DNA of 64,000 bases. It comes from Psychroflexus sp. ALD_RP9 (GTDB taxonomy: Bacteria; Bacteroidota; Bacteroidia; Flavobacteriales; Flavobacteriaceae). The DNA lies in assembly GCF_017311165.1 (NCBI RefSeq), contig NZ_CP062973.1:1054001-1118000 (forward strand). Reading direction: 5' to 3'. A program made the position numbers and the translations under genes. This document shows positions 9,041-18,478 of this stretch, piece by piece; within the stretch, counting starts at the first letter, position 1; every line of letters begins with the position of its first letter. The notes under the pieces were generated by a model. That model worked only from the letters and a program-made list of their open reading frames with translations, made no database searches and was not told the origin of the DNA.

Positions 9041-10654
9041 GTGAAACCGATTATCACCACCATTTTTAGCTTTTTGATATTTCTTTCCCTTTGGTCATGC
9101 GCCCAACGTGGAAGACCTGACGGCGGACCGAAAGACGAAGAACCACCTCAATTTGTAAGCTCTAAGCCTAACAACTACAGCGTAAATTATAAAGATGAGA
9201 ACATTATTATTAAATTTGATGAGTTTGTTAAGTTAAATAACCCAAGACAGCAAATTATTATTTCTCCACCTTTGGCAGACAAGCCTGTAATTACACCTTC
9301 AAGCTCACCAAGTAAAGAATTTAAAATTGAAATGCCTAGAGATTCCTTACTTGACAATACAACTTACACCATCAATTTTGGCACAAGCATTCAAGACTAT
9401 AATGAAGCCAATGTTTTTCCTTATTTTAAGTATGTATTTTCAACTGGCCCAATTTTAGACTCATTAAAACTTAAAGGTCGCGTATTTGACGCCAAACAGC
9501 GTCTACCAGACGAAAATATTTCAGTTGTATTATACAAACTAGACAGCACTTACTCAGACTCAACAGTGTTTCAATCACCACCAACTTATATCGCTTATAC
9601 CGATTCAACTTCAGCCTTTACAATAGAAAACATTAAAGCAGGAAGCTATAAACTCTTCGCGATTAAAGATAAAAACGCTAATTATACTTTTGAATCTGAT
9701 ACAGATAAGATTGGATTTTTAACTGATACAATTCGAATTCCGACCCAAAAAACTTACGATTTAATTGTTTTTAAAGACTTTACTCCGGTTGAAGTTAACA
9801 GACCAAAACAAGTTTCTCGCTTACAATTAGAGTTTGGATACAAAGGTCAACCCGAATCACCTGAAATTAAATTAATTTCTAAACTTGACGATAGCATAAA
9901 TTTTCAATCACGCATTTTAAAACATCCCGAAAAAGACACTTTACAATATTGGTATAAACCCTATATCAATAAAGATAGTTTATTATTCACATTCAGTAAT
10001 GCAGGGCAATTAATAGATACCCTAGAAGTTAACCCTAAAAAAATTGAGCTTGATTCTCTGCGTTTAAGTCAATCGCCCACTAGTACAATTGGTTTTTTTG
10101 AAGCTTTAAAGCTAAGAGCCAATACGCCTATTTCAGCAATTGATACTTCAAAAATTAGCATTTTATCGCAAGACTCTACTAAAGTTAATTTTTCAAGTCA
10201 ATTAAAAGCTAACGAAAACACTTTAGAACTTAATTTTGAAAAAGTTGAAAAAACGAGTTACAACATTAACTTGCTTCCTGGAGCAATTACCGATTTTTAT
10301 AATGCAACCAACGATAGCATTAGCTACCGTGTTAGCACAAGTGCTTATGCTGATTTTGGAAATCTAGAGTTAAGTGTTGATGGGATTACAAAGTTTCCTG
10401 TCATTGGTGAACTGGTTGATAAAGATGGTAAACTAATTAAGTCTCTATACAAAACAAACAGCAATACTTTTAATTTTAGATACATAAGTCCTGGAACTTA
10501 TTATTTTAGACTCATTTATGATAGCAATAAAAATGGAGTTTGGGATTCTGGAAATTACTTAGAATCTAAACAACCTGAAGTTGTACTTTATGAACCTAAG
10601 CCTTTTGAGATTCGTGCGTTTTTTGATTACGTCCAGCGCATTAATTTAAAGTAA
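9041..10654 (+). CDS. Lipoprotein with N-terminal bacterial Ig-like domain
   Basis: This 537-residue protein starts at a GTG and has a lipoprotein signal (FLIFLSLWSC, lipid-modified Cys at about residue 20), followed by the family start CAQRGRPDGGPKDEEPP. An Ig-like domain (about 37-140) resembles the Ig-like domain 5 proteins widespread in Bacteroidota; the rest is beta-rich with no recognised catalytic motif. It is expected to sit in the outer membrane. The function is unknown. Its last 14 bp overlap the end of the convergent hydrolase gene. Confidence 0.8.
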   Translation: MKPIITTIFSFLIFLSLWSCAQRGRPDGGPKDEEPPQFVSSKPNNYSVNYKDENIIIKFDEFVKLNNPRQQIIISPPLADKPVITPSSSPSKEFKIEMPRDSLLDNTTYTINFGTSIQDYNEANVFPYFKYVFSTGPILDSLKLKGRVFDAKQRLPDENISVVLYKLDSTYSDSTVFQSPPTYIAYTDSTSAFTIENIKAGSYKLFAIKDKNANYTFESDTDKIGFLTDTIRIPTQKTYDLIVFKDFTPVEVNRPKQVSRLQLEFGYKGQPESPEIKLISKLDDSINFQSRILKHPEKDTLQYWYKPYINKDSLLFTFSNAGQLIDTLEVNPKKIELDSLRLSQSPTSTIGFFEALKLRANTPISAIDTSKISILSQDSTKVNFSSQLKANENTLELNFEKVEKTSYNINLLPGAITDFYNATNDSISYRVSTSAYADFGNLELSVDGITKFPVIGELVDKDGKLIKSLYKTNSNTFNFRYISPGTYYFRLIYDSNKNGVWDSGNYLESKQPEVVLYEPKPFEIRAFFDYVQRINLK

Positions 10655-11414
10655 AATGATCGCGGTCGTTTAAAAAACCAAACTTTCGACGTGCTTTTTG
10701 CTGGCTTTCATAATTCAGTTTTAAATGTGTAACGGTTTCAATCTCTGGATGGTGTTTGCTTAATACTTGCCCTAAAAAATCGTAGACAGCCGAATGCCCA
10801 ACATAATTAACACCATTGCCATCTTTACCAATGCGATTAACACCTATACAATAACTCATATTTTCTATAGCACGTGCTTTTAGTAAAGTATCCCAAGCTA
10901 AAATTCGCCTTTCAGGCCAGTTGGCAACATAGATTAAAACATCATAAGCTTGTGTGTTTCTAGACCAAACAGGAAAGCGTAAATCATAACAAATTAAGGG
11001 ACAAATTTTCCAGCCTTTATAATTAACTGTACAAATTGAATGTCCAGCTGAATAAACATTCTGCTCATTAGCAAGACTAAATAAATGATGCTTATCGTAA
11101 GTTGAATAATCTCCGTTCGGTTTCATAAAAATAAGTCGATTGTAAAATTGATGCCCAACTTTACACATCACACTACCTGTAACAGCAACCTCGTAAGTTG
11201 ATGTGATTTTGTTAAACCAACGCAAATGTGTTTCAAAATCTTCTGCGTTGACTTCAGCTTGCATCGAAAAACCAGTTGTAAACATTTCAGGTAAGATAAT
11301 AATATCAGTCTTAGCAGAATGTTTTGCTATCAGTTCTTCAAAATGATTTCGATTTTGCTCAGCTTGCTCCCAATATAATTCAGTTTGCACGTATGCTATT
11401 GATAAATCTTTCAT
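10641..11414 (-). CDS. Nitrilase-superfamily amidase, omega-amidase (YafV-like)
   Basis: The 257-residue enzyme shows the nitrilase triad: Glu in IIILPEMFTTGF, Lys in YDKHHLF and Cys in CPLICYDLRFP. Closest by eye is the omega-amidase/YafV group, which hydrolyses alpha-ketoglutaramate or ketosuccinamate in metabolite repair. I choose the ATG at 11414 (MKDLSIAYVQTELYWE); a TTG at 11426 would extend it into the upstream DUF2007 gene. It is the second gene of a pair with that DUF2007 gene and overlaps the convergent lipoprotein gene by 14 bp at the 3' end. Confidence 0.9.
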   Translation of the reverse strand: MKDLSIAYVQTELYWEQAEQNRNHFEELIAKHSAKTDIIILPEMFTTGFSMQAEVNAEDFETHLRWFNKITSTYEVAVTGSVMCKVGHQFYNRLIFMKPNGDYSTYDKHHLFSLANEQNVYSAGHSICTVNYKGWKICPLICYDLRFPVWSRNTQAYDVLIYVANWPERRILAWDTLLKARAIENMSYCIGVNRIGKDGNGVNYVGHSAVYDFLGQVLSKHHPEIETVTHLKLNYESQQKARRKFGFLNDRDHFTLN

Positions 11415-11415
11415 A

Positions 11416-11658
11416 TTAATCAACAATATCTAAATTAGACATCGACTTAAACCGTTCTAAAATTTCTTTGGCTTCAAGAACGTCATCAGGATGAACTTTC
11501 AAAAAAATTCCGCCTAGTGCATTGGCATAAAACGGCATTACACCTAAAGCTGTCTCATTTTGAAATACATATCTAATGTTTTCTTGCTCGAGCAAATGCT
11601 GAATTACACTATACTCGTAAGCATAGGTAAAAGTTGCGATTTTTACATAATTAATCAT
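11416..11658 (-). CDS. DUF2007 domain protein (small putative signal-transducing protein)
   Basis: This 80-residue protein matches the DUF2007 layout: KIATFTYAYEYSVIQHLLEQENI, then a hydrophobic middle and a C-terminal VHPDDVLEAKEILERF segment. The family folds like a small PII/ACT-type alpha/beta unit and is often found next to metabolic enzymes; its function is not established. It lies directly upstream of the omega-amidase gene with 1 bp between stop and start, so the two form an operon. Confidence 0.85.
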   Translation of the reverse strand: MINYVKIATFTYAYEYSVIQHLLEQENIRYVFQNETALGVMPFYANALGGIFLKVHPDDVLEAKEILERFKSMSNLDIVD

Positions 11659-11743
11659 GATTTAAATATCGTTGTTTTAATTAAACACAAGATTTAAATT
11701 TAGTTAAAAAGAGGGAAAAATGAAGTAAAAACCGCTAACTAAG

Positions 11744-11851
11744 CTAATTGATACTATGATTGAGGATTAATTTGAGATAAACAAAAACCGCTACAAAACC
11801 AACCAGCGCAATGATGATCAGCAGTAGTAAGATTTTTTTAGCTTTTAACAT
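11744..11851 (-). CDS. Small single-pass membrane protein, 35 residues
   Basis: The reading frame MLKAKKILLLLIIIALVGF... has a Lys-rich N-terminus, one strong hydrophobic helix (about residues 7-31) and a short polar tail. It starts at an ATG and lies alone between the DUF2007 gene and rnr. Length and composition fit the small membrane proteins common in flavobacterial genomes. There is no homology I can name, and chance cannot be excluded for so short a frame. Confidence 0.4.
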   Translation of the reverse strand: MLKAKKILLLLIIIALVGFVAVFVYLKLILNHSIN

Positions 11852-12007
11852 ACAATAATTTTAACCAAATTTACAAAATTTTTAACACTTTTTAGGGGTT
11901 TATTGTTATTAAATCATCAAGTGTTCATTTTAACTTAACAAAGATTTATTGCAGCACATTTAGCATCAAAATATTAAATACTAACTTAGCAGCGTTTAAA
12001 TTAAACT

Positions 12008-14218
12008 ATGAGTAAGAAAAAACGACGACAATCAAAAACAAAATCAACCCACAACTCTCCTAAATTTAGTCAAAAAGTATTAAGTTTTTTTCGCCAACAT
12101 CGCGACAAATCTTACAGCTTTAACCAAATTGCCGATTTATTAAATATTAAAGATACCAAAACCCGAAACCGATTAATTAGACTTTTAGGGCAATTAACGG
12201 CTAAAGGCCAACTGCAGCAGGATGATAAACACCGTTTTAGCTTAAATATTAAAGACCATTTATATACCGGTAAAGTAGACATGACAACTCGTGGAAATGC
12301 CTACGTTATTGTAGATGAACTAGAACATGACATCCATATTGAACAAAAAAACCTTAACCGTGCCTTAGATGGAGACGAAGTTGAAGTTTTTGTATTTAAA
12401 AAAAGAGAACAATCTAAGTCTGAAGGTGAGATTATAGGCATACTTAATCGCCATAAAACAGACTTTGTTGGTGTACTCCAAAAGCAAAACCATTTCGGGT
12501 TTGTTATTGTGCAAAACCCAAAAATGTACACCGATATTTTCGTTTCTAAAGATCATTTTAACGGCGCAGATGATGGTTTATTGGTTAAAGTTAGCTTACT
12601 TGAATGGAAAGAAGATAGCGATTCTCCAACAGGAGAAATTACAGAAGTTTTAGGAAAACCTGGCGAGCATAATACCGAAATGCACGCCATTTTAGCCGAT
12701 TATGGCTTACCAGAAAAATTCCCACCAGAGGTTGAAGCTTTTGCAGACCAAATTGATACTAAAATTAGCCCTGAAGAAATTAAAAAGCGCCGTGATATGC
12801 GCGACACACTTACCTTTACAATAGATCCTACTGACGCCAAAGACTTTGATGATGCACTAAGCTTTAAACCACTTGAAAACGGTAATTTCGAGATAGGTAT
12901 TCATATTGCCGATGTTGCCCATTATGTGCAACCTGATACAATTTTAGACGAAGAAGCTTTTAAAAGAGCAACCTCTATCTATCTAGTCGACAGAGTTGTG
13001 CCAATGTTACCTGAAGTTTTATCTAATGGCGCATGTTCGCTTCGACCAAATGAAGAAAAATATACCTTTTCGGCTGTTTTTGAAATTACACCAGACACAA
13101 AAATTGTTAATGAATGGTTTGGCAGAACAGTAACCTATTCTGATGCACGCTTTGCTTATGAAGAAGCCCAACATATCATTGAAACAACATCGGGCCAAAT
13201 ACCACCGCAAATAAGCCTTACTAAAAAAGCTTATACAGTTAAAAAAGAAATTGTTCAAGCCGTTTTACAACTTGATCAACTCGCTAAAAAAATGCGTTTA
13301 AAACGTATGAATAATGGCGCCATATCATTTGATAAAGTTGAAGTAAAATTTAATTTAAGTGAAGATAACTCGCCTTTAGGTGTTCATTTTAAAACTTCTA
13401 AAGATGCCAATAAGCTTATTGAAGAATTTATGCTCTTAGCCAACAGAAAGGTGTCTGAATTTATTGGTAAACAAAAAACTAAAAAAACCTTTGTTTACCG
13501 CTGCCACGACGAACCAGATGATGAAAAATTAGAGACCTTAAATACTGTCGTTTCTAAATTTGGTTATAACTTAAATTTTAAAAACAGTAAAAATATTGCC
13601 CATACATTAAATACATTATTAAACGATGTACAAGGTAAAAAAGAACAAAACCTAGTTGATACTTTAACCATTCGTACCATGAGTAAAGCCTATTATTCAA
13701 CCCAAAATATTGGGCATTACGGCTTAGCTTTCGATTACTACTCGCATTTTACATCTCCGATAAGGCGATATCCAGATGTCATGGCTCACCGTTTATTACA
13801 ACATTATCTTGATCAAGGAAAATCAGTAAGTGAAACCGAATACGAAGATAAGTGTAAACATGCTAGCGAAATGGAAAAATTGGCTACAAATGCCGAACGC
13901 GATTCTATTAAATACATGCAAGTCAAGTTTATTCAAAACCATGAAGAAACTGAGTTTTTAGGTGTGATTTCTGGTGTAACTGACTTTGGAATTTTTGTTG
14001 AGATTATCGAAAACAAATGCGAAGGAATGGTACGTTTACGGGATATTAAAGGAGATCATTACGACTTTAACCAAGAGCATTATGCTGTAATTGGCCGACG
14101 CACAAAAACTATGTACCAACTAGGTGATGAAGTCTACGTTCGCGTAAAAAAAGCCGATTTAATTAAACGTAACATCGACTTTGAACTTTTAGGTGCTGCT
14201 GATGAGGTAATTATATAA
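12008..14218 (+). CDS. rnr: Ribonuclease R
   Basis: The 736-residue exoribonuclease has an N-terminal winged-helix region (about 20-75), two cold-shock domains (about 80-240), the RNB catalytic domain with the Asp-rich active site FTIDPTDAKDFDDAL near residue 275, and a C-terminal S1 domain (about 645-720). RNase R degrades structured RNA 3' to 5' and helps in rRNA and tmRNA quality control. Both ends look complete. A strong hairpin terminator follows at 14232-14260. Confidence 0.96.
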   Translation: MSKKKRRQSKTKSTHNSPKFSQKVLSFFRQHRDKSYSFNQIADLLNIKDTKTRNRLIRLLGQLTAKGQLQQDDKHRFSLNIKDHLYTGKVDMTTRGNAYVIVDELEHDIHIEQKNLNRALDGDEVEVFVFKKREQSKSEGEIIGILNRHKTDFVGVLQKQNHFGFVIVQNPKMYTDIFVSKDHFNGADDGLLVKVSLLEWKEDSDSPTGEITEVLGKPGEHNTEMHAILADYGLPEKFPPEVEAFADQIDTKISPEEIKKRRDMRDTLTFTIDPTDAKDFDDALSFKPLENGNFEIGIHIADVAHYVQPDTILDEEAFKRATSIYLVDRVVPMLPEVLSNGACSLRPNEEKYTFSAVFEITPDTKIVNEWFGRTVTYSDARFAYEEAQHIIETTSGQIPPQISLTKKAYTVKKEIVQAVLQLDQLAKKMRLKRMNNGAISFDKVEVKFNLSEDNSPLGVHFKTSKDANKLIEEFMLLANRKVSEFIGKQKTKKTFVYRCHDEPDDEKLETLNTVVSKFGYNLNFKNSKNIAHTLNTLLNDVQGKKEQNLVDTLTIRTMSKAYYSTQNIGHYGLAFDYYSHFTSPIRRYPDVMAHRLLQHYLDQGKSVSETEYEDKCKHASEMEKLATNAERDSIKYMQVKFIQNHEETEFLGVISGVTDFGIFVEIIENKCEGMVRLRDIKGDHYDFNQEHYAVIGRRTKTMYQLGDEVYVRVKKADLIKRNIDFELLGAADEVII

Positions 14219-14231
14219 AATAGAATCAATA

Positions 14232-14260
14232 AAATGCCGACCAATAAAGCGTCGGCATTT
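14232..14260 (+). terminator. Hairpin terminator after rnr
   Basis: A perfect 10-bp stem AAATGCCGAC / GTCGGCATTT encloses a 9-nt loop, 13 bp after the rnr stop codon. The T-run after the stem is short, so termination may be only moderately strong; the preceding A-run would let it act on the opposite strand too. Confidence 0.7.
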
Positions 14261-14481
14261 ATCATAAAGATTGGTTAGTTGTTTTAGTTAGGTGTGTAAA
14301 TATCGTTTTACATTTAATATCTATTTTGTAAAACTTTCTAAAATATGGGAAAGCATTTCTAAAATTAAAGATTGAGTTTCTAAAGCCTTACTAATATGTC
14401 TTCACAAATTTTACCATAAAATTATCAAGAATTAAAAGTCTAAAGTTCGCTTTTTTATGAAATTTGAGCACAAAAATCAAT

Positions 14482-15390
14482 ATGCTTAAAATAGCATTCC
14501 ATCCAATTTATAAGCATCCTTTACCAGAAGGACATCGTTTCCCAATGGAAAAATATGATTTGCTTCCTAAGCAATTATTACACGAAGGAACTTGCGAAAA
14601 GGATCATTTTTTTGAGCCTCAAATATTGCCAGAACACGAAATATATATCAAACAGGCGCACGATGAAGCCTATATTACAAACCTATACAATCTAGATATA
14701 GAGCCAAGAAAAGCCCGTAAAATTGGTTTTCCGTTATCCGCAGAACTTGTTGAGCGGGAACGCCTAATTACTAACGGCACCATTCAAGCCTGCAACTTTG
14801 CATTAAAAAATGGCATTGCTATGAATATTGCAGGCGGTACTCACCACGCTTATCGAGATCATGGTGAGGCTTTTTGCATGATTAACGATCAAGCGGTTGC
14901 TGCTTATTACCTGTTAAACAACAACTTAGCTAAACAAATTTTAATTATTGACTTAGATGTGCATCAAGGCAACGGTACTGCCCAAATTTTTGAAAACGAT
15001 AATCGTGTTTACACATTTTCAATGCATGGCAAAAGCAATTACCCTTTTAAGAAAGAAACTTCAAATCTTGATATTGCTTTAAAAAACGACACTAATGACG
15101 ATCAATTTTTATCTACTTTAGAAGCGCATTTACCTCAACTCATTAATAAACTTCAACCAGATTTTATCTTCTATCTATCGGGCGTCGATATTTTAGCAAC
15201 AGACAAGTTAGGAAAACTCGGTTGTAGTATTCAAGGCTGCAAAAAACGCGACGAATACGTTTTAAACTTGTGTAAAACCCACAACATCCCTGTTGAAATT
15301 AGCATGGGCGGCGGCTATTCTAAAGATATTAAACATATTATTGAAGCACACGCCAATACCTATCGAGTGGCACAAAATCTGTTTTATTAA
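14482..15390 (+). CDS. Histone deacetylase-like amidohydrolase
   Basis: The 302-residue enzyme belongs to the class I/II HDAC/acetoin-utilisation superfamily of zinc deacylases. Visible motifs are GGTHHAYRDHGEAFCMIND (active-site His pair), IIDLDVHQGNGTA (zinc ligands Asp and His), SGVDILATDKLG and the final GGGYS. I choose the ATG at 14482 (MLKIAFHPIY), which matches the usual family start; the frame also opens at a TTG at 14464. The natural substrate in bacteria is uncertain. It stands alone behind the rnr terminator. Confidence 0.9.
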   Translation: MLKIAFHPIYKHPLPEGHRFPMEKYDLLPKQLLHEGTCEKDHFFEPQILPEHEIYIKQAHDEAYITNLYNLDIEPRKARKIGFPLSAELVERERLITNGTIQACNFALKNGIAMNIAGGTHHAYRDHGEAFCMINDQAVAAYYLLNNNLAKQILIIDLDVHQGNGTAQIFENDNRVYTFSMHGKSNYPFKKETSNLDIALKNDTNDDQFLSTLEAHLPQLINKLQPDFIFYLSGVDILATDKLGKLGCSIQGCKKRDEYVLNLCKTHNIPVEISMGGGYSKDIKHIIEAHANTYRVAQNLFY

Positions 15391-15445
15391 AATAATACAT
15401 CAACTTTTAAGTTATAATGTCAGGCAATTTTAATGATGTGAAAAT

Positions 15446-16012
15446 TTGAGGTATCTAAATTTTAAATTAATTCTAGGACTTTGCAGCTTATTACTGAGTA
15501 TAAGCATACGTGCGCAAGATTCTACTTCGGTTGAAGTTAATAGCACTAGGTTTCATGAACTTAGTTTTGATGGTTTTGAAGCACTTGTTACACCTTCAAT
15601 TGAGTTTAATTATGAGTATTTACTAGACAAAGAGCAAAGTATTGGTACCTATATGTATAAAAATTTAAATAACGAAATTAACAATAATTACCAAGAAGAA
15701 TTTTCTTTAGGTTTATTTTATCGCAACTATTTGTACTCTCATCAGCCTACAATGTCTCACACTGGCATTTTCATAGAAGCCTTCAGTCAATTTAGCCTAG
15801 GTGAGCGATTTAGGTTTATTAATTTAACTGAAAGTGAAAAAATAGGAAACTGGTCTAACTTTGGCCTTGGATTAATGACAGGCTATAAATGGTTAACACA
15901 ATATAATATTCTCATTCAAATAAATATTGGTGGCGGATTATTTACATTTAACACAAAAAAAACACCAGACAGCTTTTTTAGAGGTGGACTTTTATTGGGT
16001 TACCGGTTTTAA
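15446..16012 (+). CDS. Predicted outer-membrane beta-barrel protein (DUF3575-like)
   Basis: The 188-residue protein has a signal peptide (cleavage near IRAQ, residue 24) and then alternating beta-strands such as TPSIEFNYEYLL and NFGLGLMTGYKWL, ending in GGLLLGYRF with a terminal Phe as in outer-membrane barrels. It resembles the DUF3575 small-barrel group. The only usable start is the TTG at 15446, since an ATG pair upstream runs into a stop. Function unknown. It converges on the CBS-domain gene 1 bp away. Confidence 0.7.
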   Translation: MRYLNFKLILGLCSLLLSISIRAQDSTSVEVNSTRFHELSFDGFEALVTPSIEFNYEYLLDKEQSIGTYMYKNLNNEINNNYQEEFSLGLFYRNYLYSHQPTMSHTGIFIEAFSQFSLGERFRFINLTESEKIGNWSNFGLGLMTGYKWLTQYNILIQINIGGGLFTFNTKKTPDSFFRGGLLLGYRF

Positions 16013-16013
16013 A

Positions 16014-16481
16014 TTAAGATTTCCAATTATAGCCTTTAAGGAGTAAGGCTGTTCTCAATACATCTTTTTGACTTAGAACGCCTACTATTTCTCCATTATC
16101 GACTACAGGAAAGCGCCTAAACTTAGTGTTTATAAATTTCTGAGCAGCATCGAATAAATTAACATCAGGTGTTATAGTTTCAGGGTTTTTAGTCATGTAA
16201 TTTTCAACCTTAGTTTGTTCCATTGGCATATTGTAATACCGACTATCTGAGATTTGCTTAATACAGTCACCTTCAGAAATTACACCTGTTAAACGTCTAT
16301 CTTGATTTACAACTGGTGCACCAGATATACGATGTTTTGTAAGCTGTTCTACCACTTCGATAATCGATTGACCTTCTTCTACAATAACTACAGCTTTAGT
16401 CATACAATCAGCAACACTAATTTTCTCAGCCTTAGCATTAACTTCGCCGATGTGTTGTGCTTGAAAATTTTTAATTGCCAT
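16014..16481 (-). CDS. CBS-domain pair protein
   Basis: The 155-residue cytoplasmic protein consists of two tandem CBS domains (about 25-82 and 90-150): VADCMTKAVVIVEEGQSIIE, GVISEGDCIKQ, then YMTKNPETITPDVNLFDA and GVLSQKDVLR. Bateman modules of this kind bind adenosine nucleotides and regulate partners. There is no fused effector domain and no nearby obvious partner. It is transcribed singly toward the barrel gene. Confidence 0.88.
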   Translation of the reverse strand: MAIKNFQAQHIGEVNAKAEKISVADCMTKAVVIVEEGQSIIEVVEQLTKHRISGAPVVNQDRRLTGVISEGDCIKQISDSRYYNMPMEQTKVENYMTKNPETITPDVNLFDAAQKFINTKFRRFPVVDNGEIVGVLSQKDVLRTALLLKGYNWKS

Positions 16482-16669
16482 AATATTTAATTTTAAGTTA
16501 ATTTATCTCAAAATAATTAAAATAAAAACAAAAAAATAACAATTCTTATGTTTTAACATCTTAATTAGTTAACAAACCTAGTTTACTTAACTACAATAAC
16601 ACAGCAAGCATTAAAAGCAGATTAATGAAGTTTTAAGTGTACTTTATCTTAATAGTTGAATTGAAAATT

Positions 16670-16677
16670 TAAATTTG
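16670..16677 (+). promoter_or_regulatory. -7 promoter box of the MsbA-type transporter gene
   Basis: TAAATTTG matches the Bacteroidota -7 consensus TAnnTTTG exactly and lies 22 bp before the ATG of the ABC transporter gene. No good -33 TTG is found at 17-20 bp spacing, so this is only half supported. Confidence 0.5.
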
Positions 16678-16699
16678 CACTTTTAATGTAGCTTTATTT

Positions 16700-18478
16700 A
16701 TGGCGAAAAGAAAACCTCAAAACGATCTTCCAAAAGTTAAACTTAGTGCTAGCAACCTAAAACGCTCATTACGACTATTTAGGTATATCGGCCCGCATAA
16801 GTGGAAATTAATCATAGGAATGATTTTTCTTGGACTAACTGGTGTTACAGCCTTATTGTTTCCAAAATTAATGGGAGACTTAATTCAAACTGCCGATTTT
16901 TCTGTAGAGGATATCAACCGAATGGGATTAATTCTCTTAGGCCTATTTACAGCTCAAGCTGTGTTTTCTTTTTTTAGAGTCGTTTTGTTTGTGAATGTTA
17001 CCGAAAACATGCTTTCAGCAATCAGGCAAGACACCTACAATAACTTGATTAAAATGCCTATGCAGTTTTTTTCAAGCCGACAAGTTAACGAGTTAAACTC
17101 TCGTGTTGCCGCCGATATTTCACAAATTCAAGATACATTTACCACAGGTTTAGCTGAGTTTTTACGCCAAAGTATTATTGTCGTTGGTGGAATTGTAGCA
17201 CTGTTTTTTACCTCTGTAGAATTATCCTTATTAATGTTAGCAACCATTCCTGTTTTTGCTATTATCGCTGTTTTTTTTGGAAAATTCATTAAAAAATTAT
17301 CAAAAGCAGCACAAGATAAAGTCGCTGAATCTAACACTATTGTAGGTGAAAGTTTACAAGGTATCAGTAACGTTAAAAGTTTTACAAACGAATGGTTCGA
17401 AATTAAACGCTATAAAATATCAGTTAATGAGATTAAATCAATAGCCATTAAAGGTGGTTTGGCTCGTGGTGCATTTTCATCTTTTATCATTTTTTGCATT
17501 TTTGGTGCCATTGTACTTCTGGTTTGGCAGGCTGTTAAATTGCAAAATACTGGCGATTTAAGTCAGGCAGATTTAGTCACTTTTATTTTATATACCATTT
17601 TTGTAGGTGCTTCAATTGGTGGTTTGCCCATTCAATACGCACAAATACAAAAAGCAATTGGTGCTACTGAACGCGTATTTGATTTAATTGATGAGACTCC
17701 TGAATCTATAGAAACTTCAACAGAATCTGAAAAAGGCATCACTGGTAAAATTGAATTCAATCAGGTTAATTTTGCTTATCCGTCAAGAGCTCAATTTCCT
17801 GTGTTATCTTCCGTTAGTTTTAAAGCCAATTCTGGAGAAACAATTGCTATTGCTGGCCCGAGTGGCTCAGGGAAGTCAACTTTAGCATCGCTTGTTTTAC
17901 GATTTTATGAGCCTCAAAAAGGTGAAATTTTATTTGATGGCAAACCAGCTTCAAGCTATGGTTTACATGAATTACGTTCACAAATGGCTATAGTTCCTCA
18001 AGATGTGTTGTTATTTGGCGGCAGCATCTTTGAAAATATTGCTTATGGGAAACCAAATGCAAGCAAAAATGAAGTAATTGACGCTGCTAAAAGTGCCAAC
18101 GCACATGAATTTATTATGGGTTTTCCTGACCAATACAACACTTTAGTTGGTGAACGCGGCGTACAATTATCTGGTGGCCAACGACAACGCGTAGCAATTG
18201 CTAGGGCTGTACTTAAAAACCCTAAACTTTTAATTTTAGATGAAGCCACAAGCTCTCTCGATTCTGAATCTGAAAAATTGGTTCAAGAAGCCTTAGACCA
18301 ATTAATGAAAAACCGAACCTCGATTGTTATTGCGCATCGCCTTTCAACCATAAAAAATGCTGATCAAATTTTGGTCCTCGAAAATGGGCAAATTATAGAA
18401 AAAGGTACACATGAAGATTTGCTTCAACAAGAAAATGGGTTGTATAAAAAATTAAGCTCAATTCAATTTGATGCTTAA
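16700..18478 (+). CDS. ABC exporter, fused permease-ATPase (MsbA/multidrug type)
   Basis: The 592-residue half-transporter has a six-helix type IV exporter domain (about 25-325) followed by the ATPase domain with Walker A GPSGSGKST (near 395), LSGGQRQR (near 495) and LLILDEATSSLDSES. It would act as a homodimer in the inner membrane. Family members export lipid A precursors, other lipids or drugs; MsbA itself cannot be separated from multidrug relatives by eye. The ATG start is preceded by a perfect -7 box. Its last 4 bp overlap the convergent oxygenase gene. Confidence 0.92.
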   Translation: MAKRKPQNDLPKVKLSASNLKRSLRLFRYIGPHKWKLIIGMIFLGLTGVTALLFPKLMGDLIQTADFSVEDINRMGLILLGLFTAQAVFSFFRVVLFVNVTENMLSAIRQDTYNNLIKMPMQFFSSRQVNELNSRVAADISQIQDTFTTGLAEFLRQSIIVVGGIVALFFTSVELSLLMLATIPVFAIIAVFFGKFIKKLSKAAQDKVAESNTIVGESLQGISNVKSFTNEWFEIKRYKISVNEIKSIAIKGGLARGAFSSFIIFCIFGAIVLLVWQAVKLQNTGDLSQADLVTFILYTIFVGASIGGLPIQYAQIQKAIGATERVFDLIDETPESIETSTESEKGITGKIEFNQVNFAYPSRAQFPVLSSVSFKANSGETIAIAGPSGSGKSTLASLVLRFYEPQKGEILFDGKPASSYGLHELRSQMAIVPQDVLLFGGSIFENIAYGKPNASKNEVIDAAKSANAHEFIMGFPDQYNTLVGERGVQLSGGQRQRVAIARAVLKNPKLLILDEATSSLDSESEKLVQEALDQLMKNRTSIVIAHRLSTIKNADQILVLENGQIIEKGTHEDLLQQENGLYKKLSSIQFDA

